Shown: positions 26,141 through 37,241, numbered from the stretch's first letter. The stretch: DNA of 64,000 nucleotides from Paraburkholderia sp. BL10I2N1 (GCF_004361815.1 NZ_SNWA01000001.1:3348001-3412000); one strand, 5' to 3'. Notes: generated from the sequence alone by a model not told the origin. Numbers and translations are program-made.

Positions 26141-27343
26141 TTATGCGCTCTTTTCCGAAGCGCTCCCCGGTACACGCACCCATCCCTCCATCAGCACACG
26201 GGCGCTGCGGCTCATGATCGCTTTGGTCACGGTCCAGGCGCCGTTGGCCTCGCTCGCCTGCGCGCCCACCCGCAAGGTGCCGGACGGATGGCCAAAGCGC
26301 ACCGCGTCGCGTGCGCCGCCGCCAGCGGCGAGATTCACCAGCGTGCCCGGAATCGCGGCGGCGGTGCCAATGGCTACGGCGGCCGTGCCCATCATCGCGT
26401 GATGCAGCTTGCCCATCGACATCGCGCGCACGAGCAGGTCGACGTCAGCGGCGCCGACGGGCTTGCCGCTCGATGCAACGTAGTCGGCTGGTCTCGCGAC
26501 GAATGCGACCTTCGGCGTGTGCTGCCGGGTCGCGATCTCGTCGATGTTCCGGATGAGACCCATGCGCAGCGCGCCGTGAGCGCGGATGGTCTCGAACCTG
26601 GCGAGCGCGCCGGGATCGCTATTGATCGCGTCCTGCAGCTCGGTGCCTGTGTAGCCGATTGCCTCTGCGTTCACGAAGATGGTCGGAATGCCGGCATTGA
26701 TCATCGTGGCCTTCAGCGTGCCGACGCCTGGAACCTCGAGGTCGTCGACGAGATTGCCGGTGGGAAACATGGCGCCGTCCGCGCCTTCTTCCTCGGCGGC
26801 CGGATCCATGAACTCGAGTTGCACTTCGGCGGCAGGGAAGGTGACGCCGTCGAGTTCGAAATCACCGGTTTCCTGCACGGAACCATTCGTGATGGGCACG
26901 CGCGCGATGATGGTCTTGCCGATGTTCGCCTGCCAGATGCGCACGATGGCGACACCGTTTTGCGGAATGCGGCCGGCATCGACCAGTCCGCCACTGATGG
27001 CAAACGGTCCCACGGCGGCGGAGAGATTGCCGCAATTGCCGCTCCAGTCGACGAAAGCGCGGTCGATGGACACCTGACCGAACAGGTAGTCGACGTCATG
27101 ATCGGGCCTGCCGCTTTTCGCAATGATGACCGTCTTGCTGGTGCTCGAAGTCGCGCCACCCATGCCGTCGATCTGCTTGCCATAAGGGTCCGGGCTGCCG
27201 ATCACGCGCAGCAACAGCGCGTCGCGCGCCGCGCCCGGCACCTGTGCGGCTTCGGGTAAATCCTGCAGGCGGAAGAACACGCCTTTGCTGGTTCCGCCAC
27301 GCATGTAGGTGGCGGGAATCTTGATCTGGGGTGCGTGGGCCAT
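26141..27343 (-). CDS. prpF: 2-methylaconitate cis-trans isomerase PrpF
   Basis: A 400-residue PrpF/DapF-fold protein: IPATYMRGGTSKGVFF at the N-terminus, DGMGGATSSTSKTVI and SGNCGNLSAAVGPFAI (catalytic-type Cys region), with HPSGTLRVG near the end. PrpF isomerises the 2-methylaconitate made by AcnD so the methylcitrate cycle can proceed. It is the last gene of the prpB-prpC-acnD-prpF run, 96 bp after acnD. The pairing of PrpF with AcnD, instead of PrpD, is the diagnostic feature of this operon type. Confidence 0.95.
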   Translation of the reverse strand: MAHAPQIKIPATYMRGGTSKGVFFRLQDLPEAAQVPGAARDALLLRVIGSPDPYGKQIDGMGGATSSTSKTVIIAKSGRPDHDVDYLFGQVSIDRAFVDWSGNCGNLSAAVGPFAISGGLVDAGRIPQNGVAIVRIWQANIGKTIIARVPITNGSVQETGDFELDGVTFPAAEVQLEFMDPAAEEEGADGAMFPTGNLVDDLEVPGVGTLKATMINAGIPTIFVNAEAIGYTGTELQDAINSDPGALARFETIRAHGALRMGLIRNIDEIATRQHTPKVAFVARPADYVASSGKPVGAADVDLLVRAMSMGKLHHAMMGTAAVAIGTAAAIPGTLVNLAAGGGARDAVRFGHPSGTLRVGAQASEANGAWTVTKAIMSRSARVLMEGWVRVPGSASEKSA

Positions 27344-27439
27344 GGATGGGTTGTCCTGTTAAGGCCGGGCGGTACGTCGCCATACCGCCCGGATACGATC
27401 AGTGAACGCTGGCTGCGGCGTGTGATTACAGCGCGTGCA

Positions 27440-30034
27440 TCACGCGGCCTTCGACGATTCGAGGAAGTCCTGCGCGAAGCGTTGCAGCACGCCGCCCGCT
27501 TCGTAGATCGACACTTCTTCCGCGGTGTCGAGGCGGCAGGTCACCGGCACTTCGACGCGCTCGCCGTTTCTGCGATGAATCACAAGCGTGAGATCGGTAC
27601 GAGGCTTGCGCTCGCCGATCACATCGAAGGTCTCGGTGCCGTCGATCGCGAGCGTCAGGCGGTTCACGCCAGGCTTGAACTCCAGCGGCAGCACGCCCAT
27701 ACCCACGAGGTTGGTGCGGTGAATGCGCTCGAACCCTTCGGCGACGATCGCTTCCGCGCCGGCGAGACGCACGCCCTTGGCGGCCCAGTCACGCGAAGAG
27801 CCCTGACCGTAGTCCGCGCCGGCAATCACGATCAGCGGCTGCTTTCGCTCCATATAGGTTTCGATGGCCTCCCACATGCGCGTGACCTTGCCCTCCGGCT
27901 CGATGCGGGCGAGCGAACCCGCCTTCACCTGGCCGCTTTCCAGCACCATCTCGTTTTTCAGCGTGGGGTTGGCGAAGGTGGCGCGCTGGGCGGTCAGGTG
28001 ATCGCCCCGGTGGGTCGCGTAGGAGTTGAAGTCTTCTTCCGGCAGGCCCATTTTCGCCAGGTACTCGCCGGACGCGCTATCGGCCAGGATGGCGTTGGAC
28101 GGCGACAGGTGATCGGTCGTGATGTTGTCACCCAGCACAGCCAGGGGTCGCATGCCACTGAGCGAGCGAACGCCTGCGAGCGCGCCTTCCCAGTACGGCG
28201 GGCGGCGAATGTAGGTGCTCATCGGGCGCCAGTCGTACAGCGGCTCCGCCTTTTCGCCGCTGTCGGCGGATACGGCGAACATCGGCTCGTACACCTTGCG
28301 GAACTGCTCCGGTTTCACACTGGACGCGACGACCGCGTCGATTTCCTCGTCGGTCGGCCAGATGTCCTTCAGGGTGACCGGGTTGCCATCGGCATCGATT
28401 CCCAGGACGTCCTTCTCGATATCGAAGCGGATGGTGCCGGCAATGGCGTAAGCCACCACCAGCGGCGGCGAGGCGAGGAACGCCTGCTTTGCATACGGAT
28501 GGATACGGCCGTCGAAGTTGCGGTTGCCAGACAGCACCGCCGTAGCGTAGAGGTCACGGTCTACGATTTCTTTCTGGATCAGCGGGTCCAGCGCACCGGA
28601 CATGCCGTTGCACGAGGTGCAGGCATAGGCCACGACGCCGAAGCCCAACTGTTCCAGTTCCGGCAGCAGCCCGGCTTCTTCGAGATACAGCGTGACGGCC
28701 CTGGAGCCCGGCGCGAGCGAGGTCTTCGCCCACGGCTTGCGGGTGAGCCCACGCCGGTTCGCGTTGCGGGCGATGAGGCCCGCGGCAATCATGTTGCGCG
28801 GGTTGTTGGTGTTCGTGCAGCTGGTGATGGCGGCGATGATCACCGCGCCGTCCGGCATCAGGCCGGGCTCGTTCTCGACCTTGCCGCTGATGCCGCGCGC
28901 AGCCAGTTCGGACACGGGTAAGCGACGGTGCGGATTCGACGGCCCAGCAAGCGTGCGCACCACGCTCGACAGATCGAACTTCAGCACACGCTCGTACTCG
29001 GCCTGTCTGAGGCTCTCGCCCCAGAGGCCGGTTGCCTTCGCATAGATCTCGACCAGCTTGACCAGTTCGTCATCCCGGCCGGTGAGCTTGAGGTACTTGA
29101 TGGTCTGCTCGTCGATGTAGAACATCGCGGCGGTAGCGCCGAATTCTGGCGCCATGTTGGCGATGGTGGCGCGATCGCCAAGGGTCAGGTTGGCCGTTCC
29201 TTCGCCAAAGAATTCCAGGTACGCCCCGACGACTTTTTCCTTGCGCAGGAATTCGGTCAGGGACAGCACCACGTCGGTGGCCGTCATGCCCGGGCCGGGC
29301 TTGCCCGTCAGCTCCACGCCGACGATATCCGGCAGACGCATCCAGGAGGCCCGGCCCAGCATCACGCTTTCGGCTTCCAGGCCGCCTACGCCGATGGCGA
29401 TCACGCCGAGCGCGTCCACCATCGGCGTGTGCGAGTCGGTGCCGACGAGCGTGTCCGGGAAGGCCACGCCGTCTTTCACCTGTACCACCGGGCTCATGCG
29501 TTCGAGGTTGATCTGATGCAGGATGCCATTGCCCGGCGGAATCACGTCGACGTTCCTGAACGCCTTCTTTGTCCAGTTGATGAAGTCGAAGCGGTCTTCG
29601 TTGCGACGGTCCTCGATGGCACGGTTTTTCGCGAACGCGTCGGGGTCGAAGCCGCCGCATTCGACGGCCAGCGAGTGGTCCACGACGAGCTGCGTCGGCA
29701 CGACCGGGTTGACCATGGCCGGATCGCCGCCCTGGGCTGCGATGGCATCGCGCAGGCCGGCGAGGTCGACGAGCGCGGTCTGGCCAAGAATGTCATGGCA
29801 CACGACGCGCGCCGGAAACCACGGGAAATCCAGCTCGCGCCTGCGTTCGATGATCTGCCCGAGCGAAGCGGTCAGCGAGGCCGGGTCGCAGCGGCGCACG
29901 AGGTTCTCGGCCAGCACGCGCGACGTGTACGGCAGCTTGTCATAGGCGCCGGGCTGGATCGCGTCGACCGCGGCACGCGTATCGAAGAAGTCCAGCTGGG
30001 TGCCTGGCAGGGGTTTTCGGTTTGCAGTATTCAT
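27440..30034 (-). CDS. acnD: Fe/S-dependent 2-methylisocitrate dehydratase AcnD
   Basis: An 864-residue aconitase-superfamily protein. The 4Fe-4S ligands are in TSCTNTNNP (about residue 407) and ACTSCNGMSG (about 471-474). GTDSHTPMVDALGVIAIGVGG and the C-terminal swivel-domain GADYGQGSSRDWAAKG complete the aconitase pattern. In the methylcitrate cycle it dehydrates 2-methylcitrate to 2-methylaconitate, which PrpF isomerises. The length fits AcnD and not AcnB. It is in the prp operon, with prpF downstream. Confidence 0.95.
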   Translation of the reverse strand: MNTANRKPLPGTQLDFFDTRAAVDAIQPGAYDKLPYTSRVLAENLVRRCDPASLTASLGQIIERRRELDFPWFPARVVCHDILGQTALVDLAGLRDAIAAQGGDPAMVNPVVPTQLVVDHSLAVECGGFDPDAFAKNRAIEDRRNEDRFDFINWTKKAFRNVDVIPPGNGILHQINLERMSPVVQVKDGVAFPDTLVGTDSHTPMVDALGVIAIGVGGLEAESVMLGRASWMRLPDIVGVELTGKPGPGMTATDVVLSLTEFLRKEKVVGAYLEFFGEGTANLTLGDRATIANMAPEFGATAAMFYIDEQTIKYLKLTGRDDELVKLVEIYAKATGLWGESLRQAEYERVLKFDLSSVVRTLAGPSNPHRRLPVSELAARGISGKVENEPGLMPDGAVIIAAITSCTNTNNPRNMIAAGLIARNANRRGLTRKPWAKTSLAPGSRAVTLYLEEAGLLPELEQLGFGVVAYACTSCNGMSGALDPLIQKEIVDRDLYATAVLSGNRNFDGRIHPYAKQAFLASPPLVVAYAIAGTIRFDIEKDVLGIDADGNPVTLKDIWPTDEEIDAVVASSVKPEQFRKVYEPMFAVSADSGEKAEPLYDWRPMSTYIRRPPYWEGALAGVRSLSGMRPLAVLGDNITTDHLSPSNAILADSASGEYLAKMGLPEEDFNSYATHRGDHLTAQRATFANPTLKNEMVLESGQVKAGSLARIEPEGKVTRMWEAIETYMERKQPLIVIAGADYGQGSSRDWAAKGVRLAGAEAIVAEGFERIHRTNLVGMGVLPLEFKPGVNRLTLAIDGTETFDVIGERKPRTDLTLVIHRRNGERVEVPVTCRLDTAEEVSIYEAGGVLQRFAQDFLESSKAA

Positions 30035-30424
30035 GACTTGGGGACAAAGACAGTAATGATCAGGGCGGTGGTCGTGGCCGGGGTGCCCAGGCAGTGGCTC
30101 AATTTCCGCGGTCAGCGCTTCCCGATCGGCGCGAACATCAGGTTTTCCGGCACGGTGCGGGTCCCGTCGGCATGTCGCAGGCCGGGAGCGCGCATCGAGT
30201 CCGCAATCTTGCGTGTCGATCAGACCGTTTCGCGCAGTTTAGCGCGCGAGCGTGCGTGGATTTGCTGTTTCAGCAACCGGGCGCCGGATTCGACGGGAAC
30301 GCTGTCTGGATCGGGCTGGCCGTTGTCGTGCAAAAAGCGACCCTGGCTCGCGGGTAGCCCGAGCCGGGGCCTAACTTCATCGCAGCGCTCTCGTTGCTCG
30401 CGATGGAGGTGAAACAGGGACCAT
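30035..30424. other. Intergenic gap between prpC and acnD
   Basis: A 390-bp gap, unusually long inside an operon. I see no convincing gene. A GC-rich imperfect hairpin (around 30333-30366) lies shortly after the prpC stop and could attenuate transcription into acnD. A 36-codon minus-strand ORF starting near 30380 has no family resemblance. Confidence 0.35.
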
Positions 30425-31594
30425 TCAGCGACGCTTCGCAAGCGGCACGAACGGCAGATCGTCCGGACCCGTGTAGTTCGCGCTCGGGCGGATGATCTTG
30501 TTGTCGATGCGCTGCTCGATGATGTGCGCGGCCCAGCCGGAAGTGCGTGAGATGACGAAGAGCGGCGTGAACATCGCGGTCGGCACACCCATCATGTGAT
30601 ACGAGACGGCGCTGAACCAGTCGAGGTTCGGGAACATCTTCTTCGCGTCCCACATCACGGATTCGAGGCGCTCGGCGATATCGAACATCTTCGTATTCGA
30701 CGCTTCTTTCGAGAGGCTCTTCGCGACTTCCTTGATCACCTTGTTGCGCGGATCGGAGATCGTGTAGACCGGGTGACCGAAGCCGATCACCACTTCCTTG
30801 TTCTCGACGCGGCGGCGGATGTCGGCTTCGGCCTCATCGGGCGTCTGGTAGCGCGACTGGATCTCGAACGCGGCTTCGTTGGCGCCGCCGTGCTTCGGGC
30901 CGCGCAGCGCGCCGATTGCGCCGGTGACCGCCGAATAGATGTCCGAGCCCGTGCCCGCGATCACGCGGCCGGTGAACGTCGAGGCGTTGAATTCGTGTTC
31001 GGCGTAGAGGTTCAGCGACGTGTGCATCGCTTCGACCCACGACTTCGACGGTTCGACCCCGTGCAGCAGATGCAGGAAGTGGCCGCCAATCGAATCGTCG
31101 TCGGTTTCGACTTCGATGCGACGGCCGTTGTGCGAGTAGTGATACCAGTAGAGCAGCATCGAGCCGAGCGAGGCCATCAGCCGGTCGGCGATATCGCGCG
31201 CGCCGGGCAGGCTGTGGTCGTCTTTCTCGGGCAGCACGGTGCCGAGCACGGAGACGCCGGTACGCATCACATCCATCGGATGCGCCGACGCCGGGATCCA
31301 TTCGAGGGCAGCTTTCAGGTTCGCGGGCAGGCCGCGCAGCGCCTTCAGCTTCTGCTTGTAGGCGGTGAGTTCGGCCTGCGTCGGCAGCTTCTCGTGTACG
31401 AGCAGGTAGGCGATTTCTTCGAATTCGCAGGTCGTCGCGAGATCGAGAATGTCGTAGCCACGATAGTGCAGGTCGTTGCCGGTCTTGCCGACCGTGCACA
31501 GGGCCGTATTGCCCGCCGTCACGCCCGACAGCGCCACGGATTTCTTCGGTTTGAACGCGCCGGTGGCCGGCGTGCTGTTGTCTGCTTCGCTCAT
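30425..31594 (-). CDS. prpC: 2-methylcitrate synthase
   Basis: A 389-residue citrate synthase family protein: [25 protein letters not shown] at the N-terminus, [15 protein letters not shown] (catalytic His region) and [13 protein letters not shown] (second catalytic region, about residue 270). It condenses propionyl-CoA with oxaloacetate to 2-methylcitrate. The frame is open far upstream into prpB, but the ATG at 31594 with GGAGAC before it gives the normal length. It is 23 bp downstream of prpB, so in the same transcript. Confidence 0.95.
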   Translation of the reverse strand: MSEADNSTPATGAFKPKKSVALSGVTAGNTALCTVGKTGNDLHYRGYDILDLATTCEFEEIAYLLVHEKLPTQAELTAYKQKLKALRGLPANLKAALEWIPASAHPMDVMRTGVSVLGTVLPEKDDHSLPGARDIADRLMASLGSMLLYWYHYSHNGRRIEVETDDDSIGGHFLHLLHGVEPSKSWVEAMHTSLNLYAEHEFNASTFTGRVIAGTGSDIYSAVTGAIGALRGPKHGGANEAAFEIQSRYQTPDEAEADIRRRVENKEVVIGFGHPVYTISDPRNKVIKEVAKSLSKEASNTKMFDIAERLESVMWDAKKMFPNLDWFSAVSYHMMGVPTAMFTPLFVISRTSGWAAHIIEQRIDNKIIRPSANYTGPDDLPFVPLAKRR

Positions 31595-31617
31595 GATGTC
31601 GTCTCCAGTTGCAAGCG

Positions 31618-32514
31618 TTACTTTTTCGCGGCGAACAGCGCGTCGAGCTTGTCTTCGTACGCGTGATAGCCGAGATATTGATAGAGGTCGGCGCGCGATT
31701 GCATCGTTTCGACGGCCGCTTTCTGCGTGCCGTCGCGCATCACCGTCTGATAGAAATTGAGCGCCGCCGCGTTCATCGCGCGATAGGCGCCGCAGCAGTA
31801 CAGCGCGATATCGACGTTCGCGTCCCGCAGTTCGTCCACGGTGAAGAAGGGCGTCGAGCCGAATTCGGTCAGGTTCGCGAGGATCGGCACCTTGACCGCG
31901 GCCTTGAAGCGGCGATAGTCGTCGAGCGACTTCATGGCCTCGGGGAAGATCATGTCCGCGCCGGCTTCGACATAGGCCACAGCACGTTCGATGGCGGCAT
32001 CGATGCCTTCGGCCGCGGCGGCGTCGGTGCGCGCCATGATCACGAACTGGTCGTCCGTACGCGCATCGACGGCGGCTTTCACGCGGTCCACCATTTCGTC
32101 GGGGGGCACGACTTCCTTGCCCGGGCGGTGGCCGCACCGCTTCTGGCCCACCTGGTCTTCGAGATGCACGGCGGCAACGCCCGCCTTGATGAACGAGCGG
32201 ACCGTGCGCGCGATATTGAACGCGCCGCCCCAGCCGGTATCGATATCGACCAGCAGCGGCAGATTCGTGGCGTCCGTGATGCGGCGCGCGTCGGTCAGCA
32301 CGTCGTCCATCGTGCTGATGCCGAGGTCGGGAATGCCGAGCGAATTGGCGGCAACGCCGCCACCCGACAGATACACGGCCTTGAAGCCGACGGCCTCGGC
32401 CATTTTCGCGGCGTAGGCGGTGATGGCGCCGACCACCTGCAAAGGCTGTCCTTCGGCCACCGCGACGCGAAACTTCGCGCCGGCACTGGCGGGCTGTTGT
32501 CTGGCTGTAGTCAA
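31618..32514 (-). CDS. prpB: 2-methylisocitrate lyase
   Basis: A 298-residue PEP mutase/isocitrate lyase family enzyme. The catalytic KRCGH motif is at about residue 125, and the metal-binding VDIDTGWGG at about 89-97. It cleaves 2-methylisocitrate to pyruvate and succinate, the last step of propionate oxidation. It begins with TTG at 32514, and AGGAGACGGAA directly upstream supports that unusual start. It is the first gene of the operon; the sigma-54 promoter lies just ahead. Confidence 0.95.
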   Translation of the reverse strand: MTTARQQPASAGAKFRVAVAEGQPLQVVGAITAYAAKMAEAVGFKAVYLSGGGVAANSLGIPDLGISTMDDVLTDARRITDATNLPLLVDIDTGWGGAFNIARTVRSFIKAGVAAVHLEDQVGQKRCGHRPGKEVVPPDEMVDRVKAAVDARTDDQFVIMARTDAAAAEGIDAAIERAVAYVEAGADMIFPEAMKSLDDYRRFKAAVKVPILANLTEFGSTPFFTVDELRDANVDIALYCCGAYRAMNAAALNFYQTVMRDGTQKAAVETMQSRADLYQYLGYHAYEDKLDALFAAKK

Positions 32515-32544
32515 TTCCGTCTCCTGTAGTAACGAGTCCTACAC

Positions 32545-32560
32545 TGCAAAAAGCGGGCCA
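32545..32560 (-). promoter_or_regulatory. Sigma-54 promoter of the prpB operon
   Basis: On the minus strand TGGCCCGCTTTTTGCA has GG (32559-32558), exactly 10 bp, then GC (32547-32546), a near-consensus -24/-12 element about 30 bp before the prpB start. This fits PrpR being a sigma-54 activator. Confidence 0.85.
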
Positions 32561-32622
32561 GCCATGGTGGCTCGGCTAAGTGACTGATTTAGCGGGGGAT
32601 CAGGAAGCGAGGCGAATACATG

Positions 32623-32643
32623 AAAATTCAGAAATGGAATTTT
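32623..32643. promoter_or_regulatory. Candidate PrpR-binding dyad
   Basis: A perfect inverted repeat AAAATTC-N7-GAATTTT, about 65 bp upstream of the prpB -24 element and about 45 bp before the prpR start, in an otherwise GC-rich intergenic region. Its position suits an enhancer for prpB and autoregulation of prpR. The link to PrpR is inferred. Confidence 0.5.
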
Positions 32644-32686
32644 TGATTTCGCATTTGAGACGGTGTGCGCATAATAGGCGGATCCG

Positions 32687-34678
32687 ATGATCCACGCAGC
32701 GAGCCGCTATCCCTTGAGCACCCAACCTACAGACCCCAGCCAGCGCCCCCGTATCTGGGCGGTCGGCATCAGCCGTCTGCGCGACCTGTTTTTCGACATT
32801 TCGAGCGAGTACGACGGGCGCGCCAACCTGCGCGTCGTGTCGGTCGGCTTCGAGGAGGCGGTGCGCGAGATCGCCGCCGCGGGTGAGGCGCGCCCTGATG
32901 TGGTTGTCGCGGGCGGCTCGAACGGCGCGTATCTGAAGACACGCGCGAGCGTGCCCGTCGTGCAGATTAACCCGACCGGGTTCGACGTGATGCACGCGCT
33001 GGCGCGGGCGCGGCGCGACGCGGCGTCGGTGGCCCTCGTCACGCATGGCGAAACGCCCGAAGAAGTCCGGCGCTTCACTGCTGCGTATGGCATCGATGTC
33101 GTGTTTGCCTCTTATCAGTCCGCACAGGACGCCGAGAGTTGTGTGCTCGATCTGCGTGATCGGGGCGTGGGAGCGGTCGTCGGACCGGGGCTTGTGACCG
33201 ATCTTGCCGCTCGCGCCGGCATGGCGGCGGTGTTTCTTTATTCGCGCGCCTCGGTGCGTGCCGCGTTCGAAACGGCGCTCGACGTCGCGCAGGCGACCCG
33301 CGGCGAAGCGGTGCGCCGTCAACGGCTCGACAATCTGCTGCAACATATGCGCGATGGCGTCGTCGCGCTCGATGCGCAAGGGCGGGTCGAAGCGATCAAC
33401 CAACGTCTCGCCACCGCGCTTGGCATCGACACGGCGAACGCCGTGGGCCGGCCGCTCATCGAACTCGCGCCCGACATCGCCGACGCATTGCCGGACGCCG
33501 ACGGCGATGCGCCCGGGTCGGTACGCGGTGTGAGCTATGTCGTGCACCGCGGGCCGCTGGCGGGCAGCGGCGCGGCGGCGGGCACCGTTCTGACATTTCA
33601 GGAGTCGCGTGCGGTCGAGCGCCTCGATCGCACGTTGCGCTCAAGACCGCGTGCGCAGCAGTTCACCGCGCGTTACCGGCTCGACGATCTGATCGGCGAA
33701 TGCGCGCAGATCGAGCGGGTGCGCACGCTCGTGCGGCGCTATGCGAAATCGGACGCGACGGCGCTGATCCTCGGCGAAAGCGGGACCGGCAAGGAGATGG
33801 TCGCGCAGAGCATGCATCACCTGAGCGCGCGGCGCGACTTCGCGTTTGTCGCGATTAATTGCGGCGCGTTTCCCGAGGCCTTGCTCGAAAGCGAACTGTT
33901 CGGCTACGAAGAGGGGGCGTTTACCGGTGCGCGCAAGGGCGGCAAGGCGGGGCTGATCGAAGCGGCCCATCGCGGTACGCTCTTTCTCGATGAAATCGGC
34001 GAGATGCCATTGCCGCTGCAAAGCCGTCTGCTGCGTGTGCTGCAGGAGCGCGAAGTGGTGCGGCTCGGCTCGACGGAGCCGACGCGGGTCGATATACGCG
34101 TCGTCGCCGCGACACATCGGGCGCTGACCGAAGGTGTCGAGGCGGGTACCTTTCGCGCCGATCTGTTTTATCGGCTCAACATCCTGAGCATTGCGCTGCC
34201 GCCGCTGCGCGAGCGACCGGCCGATCTGATGCCGCTTGCCAGCGCACTGCTGCGGCAGGCGGCAACACGCGAGTCGCGGCTCGCGGCGCGCATCCGCATT
34301 GCGGATGACGCTGCCCGCGTGCTCGAACGCATCAGCGAGCCATTGCGCCGCTATGCGTGGCCAGGCAACGTGCGTGAATTGCAGAATGTGATCGAACGGA
34401 TCGTCGTCGAACTGGCGGACGTGGACACGGACGATGGAGGCGACGGCGCGCTCACTGTCGACGTGCTGCGCACGATTGCGCCGGAATTGTTTGAGCCGTT
34501 TGTGCGCGGGCAGAAGGAAGCGCTGACGTTGCGCGAGCGTAGCCGTCACGTCGAGGCGGACCAAATCCGTGCCGCGCTGGCCGCGTGCAACGGCGATCGC
34601 GACGCGGTCTGCAAGGCGCTTGGCATCAGCAAGACCACCCTATGGCGCAAGCTGAACGCGGCGCACCAGGCGCAGTAG
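32687..34678 (+). CDS. prpR: Propionate catabolism activator PrpR (sigma-54-dependent)
   Basis: A 663-residue enhancer-binding protein. Residues 20-200 are the PrpR_N sensor domain (GGSNGAYLKTRASVPVVQI), followed by a PAS-like segment (RDGVVALDAQGRVEAIN). The AAA+ domain has Walker A GESGTGKE (about 363), the sigma-54 contact loop GAFTGA (about 410) and Walker B FLDEIGEM (about 433). A C-terminal Fis-type helix-turn-helix ends KALGISKTTLWRKLNA. It activates the divergent prpBC-acnD-prpF operon, in other species in response to 2-methylcitrate. Full length, no defects. Confidence 0.95.
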   Translation: MIHAASRYPLSTQPTDPSQRPRIWAVGISRLRDLFFDISSEYDGRANLRVVSVGFEEAVREIAAAGEARPDVVVAGGSNGAYLKTRASVPVVQINPTGFDVMHALARARRDAASVALVTHGETPEEVRRFTAAYGIDVVFASYQSAQDAESCVLDLRDRGVGAVVGPGLVTDLAARAGMAAVFLYSRASVRAAFETALDVAQATRGEAVRRQRLDNLLQHMRDGVVALDAQGRVEAINQRLATALGIDTANAVGRPLIELAPDIADALPDADGDAPGSVRGVSYVVHRGPLAGSGAAAGTVLTFQESRAVERLDRTLRSRPRAQQFTARYRLDDLIGECAQIERVRTLVRRYAKSDATALILGESGTGKEMVAQSMHHLSARRDFAFVAINCGAFPEALLESELFGYEEGAFTGARKGGKAGLIEAAHRGTLFLDEIGEMPLPLQSRLLRVLQEREVVRLGSTEPTRVDIRVVAATHRALTEGVEAGTFRADLFYRLNILSIALPPLRERPADLMPLASALLRQAATRESRLAARIRIADDAARVLERISEPLRRYAWPGNVRELQNVIERIVVELADVDTDDGGDGALTVDVLRTIAPELFEPFVRGQKEALTLRERSRHVEADQIRAALAACNGDRDAVCKALGISKTTLWRKLNAAHQAQ

Positions 34679-34734
34679 GGCGAACGCACGGACCCGAAGG
34701 CTATTGTCGAACACAAACCCACGGAGTGAATGCA

Positions 34735-35130
34735 ATGCGCCGTCGCTTCCTGATCGCCGTCCCGCTGCTGATATCAGGCGGAGTGGCGCTTGCCGCCGAT
34801 GTCAATTGCAGGAATCCGCTGGATCAGGCGAGCATGAACATCTGCGCCGACCGGGACTTCAAAGTCGCCGACAAAAAACTCAACGAAACGTATCGCGCGC
34901 TGTCCGCCAAAACCAGCAAGGCCGGGCGCGACAAGCTCCAGAAAGCGCAGCGGGCATGGGTGAGCTGGCGCGACGCCCAGTGCCAGTTGAACACGCTTGG
35001 CAGTGCCGACGGCAGTGTGCATCCGATGGTCTACGCGCTATGCCTCGACCAGCTGACGCAGGCCCAGACAAAGCTTCTCGATGGGCAACTGCATTGCCAG
35101 GAAGGCGATACGTCCTGCGGCGGACAATAG
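34735..35130 (+). CDS. LprI-type secreted protein (DUF1311)
   Basis: A 131-residue protein with signal peptide MRRRFLIAVPLLISGGVALA, cleaved before ADVNC. The mature part has CRNPLDQASMNICADRDFKVADKKLNETY and LQKAQRAWVSWRDAQC, the DUF1311/LprI pattern with paired cysteines. Family members are periplasmic lysozyme inhibitors in some species, and that role is inferred here. CACGGAGTGAATGCA supplies the ribosome binding site. It is on its own transcript or read through from prpR. Confidence 0.85.
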   Translation: MRRRFLIAVPLLISGGVALAADVNCRNPLDQASMNICADRDFKVADKKLNETYRALSAKTSKAGRDKLQKAQRAWVSWRDAQCQLNTLGSADGSVHPMVYALCLDQLTQAQTKLLDGQLHCQEGDTSCGGQ

Positions 35131-35260
35131 CGCTTCCCCGCCGAATCTTTCAGAAAAATTACGTCGTTGCGCCCGCAACCGAAGAACCCGTCGGGTCGGC
35201 AGCCGGAATTTCGCGACAGCCCCTGATAGAATGCCGGGGCCGCAACGTGTTGGATTGCAG

Positions 35261-36252
<992 letters not shown>

Positions 36253-36276
36253 TCAGACCGTCCGGATCTTCTGCTT

Positions 36277-37203
36277 ATGATCGCGCATCGCACCATCGAA
36301 CTGATCGCGCCTTCGGGCTACCCCCACGATCCAGCCGTCGTTCATCGCGCGCTGGGGCGCCTTCAGGCTCAGGGGCACCGCGTCACAGGTGTTCACGCAA
36401 CCGAGCGACGCTACCAGCGCTTCGCGGGCACCGATGGCGAGCGCGCGGCGGAACTGAACCATCTCGCGGATCCGTCGAAGCCGTTGCCGGATATCGTGCT
36501 TTCCGTCCGGGGCGGTTACGGCGCCGTGCGCATTCTGCACGGGCTCGACTACGAGGGCTTGCAGCGGCGCCTGACGGATAAGCCCGTGGCCTTTGTCGGT
36601 CACAGCGACTTCACGGCGATCCAGATGGCTTTGCTGGCGCGCGCCGGCCTGAAATCGTTCGGCGGCCCGATGCTGATGAGCGATTTCGGCGCTGACGAGT
36701 TGAGCGACTTCACAATGAAGCATTTCTGGGAGGCGCTAACGAGCCCGACCTTCACGCTGACGAGCCGTGCGCCCCAGGCGCAGTCTGCCAACGTCAGCGG
36801 CGTGCTGTGGGGCGGCAATCTGGCAGTGATGGCGTCGCTTGTCGGCACACCGTACATGCCACCGGTGGAAGACGGCATCCTCTTTCTCGAAGACGTCAAC
36901 GAACAGCCTTTCCGTGTCGAACGGATGATCTATCAACTTCAGCTGGCGGGCATTCTCGAGCGTCAGCAGGCAATCATCCTGGGCGATTTTTCCGGCAGCA
37001 AGGTGTATGACTACGACAACGGTTACGACCTGCGCGCGGTGATCGACCAGGTTCGTTCGGTGGTGGGTATTCCGGTGATCACGGGACTCCCGTTCGGTCA
37101 TGTTGAAGATATGGTGACGTTGCCAGTGGGTGCCGATGCGCACCTCGAGGCCGACGCGCACGGATTCCGGTTGACCGTGACAGGACATCTGCATCTGAGT
37201 TGA
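36277..37203 (+). CDS. ldcA: Muramoyltetrapeptide LD-carboxypeptidase
   Basis: A 308-residue S66 peptidase. FVGHSDFTAIQMAL carries the nucleophilic Ser (about 109), LFLEDVNEQPFRVERMI carries the Glu, and GLPFGHVEDMVTLPVG the His of the Ser-Glu-His triad. It removes the terminal D-Ala from murein tetrapeptides during cytoplasmic peptidoglycan recycling. It starts 24 bp after tadA and is followed by a strong terminator, so it probably ends the DUF1992-tadA-ldcA transcript. Confidence 0.93.
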   Translation: MIAHRTIELIAPSGYPHDPAVVHRALGRLQAQGHRVTGVHATERRYQRFAGTDGERAAELNHLADPSKPLPDIVLSVRGGYGAVRILHGLDYEGLQRRLTDKPVAFVGHSDFTAIQMALLARAGLKSFGGPMLMSDFGADELSDFTMKHFWEALTSPTFTLTSRAPQAQSANVSGVLWGGNLAVMASLVGTPYMPPVEDGILFLEDVNEQPFRVERMIYQLQLAGILERQQAIILGDFSGSKVYDYDNGYDLRAVIDQVRSVVGIPVITGLPFGHVEDMVTLPVGADAHLEADAHGFRLTVTGHLHLS

Positions 37204-37216
37204 GAGGGCAGGGTAG

Positions 37217-37241
37217 AGCGGGCGCTGCCCGCTTTATTTTT
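37217..37241 (+). terminator. Intrinsic terminator after ldcA
   Basis: Perfect 7-bp stem AGCGGGC / GCCCGCT with a 3-nt loop, followed by TTATTTTT, 13 bp after the ldcA stop. Confidence 0.88.

Noticed and set aside
27335..30412. Long plus-strand open frames opposite acnD and prpF
   Set aside because: They are antisense shadows of high-GC genes; their composition is His/Arg/Asp-rich and matches no family, while the minus strand encodes clear AcnD and PrpF.
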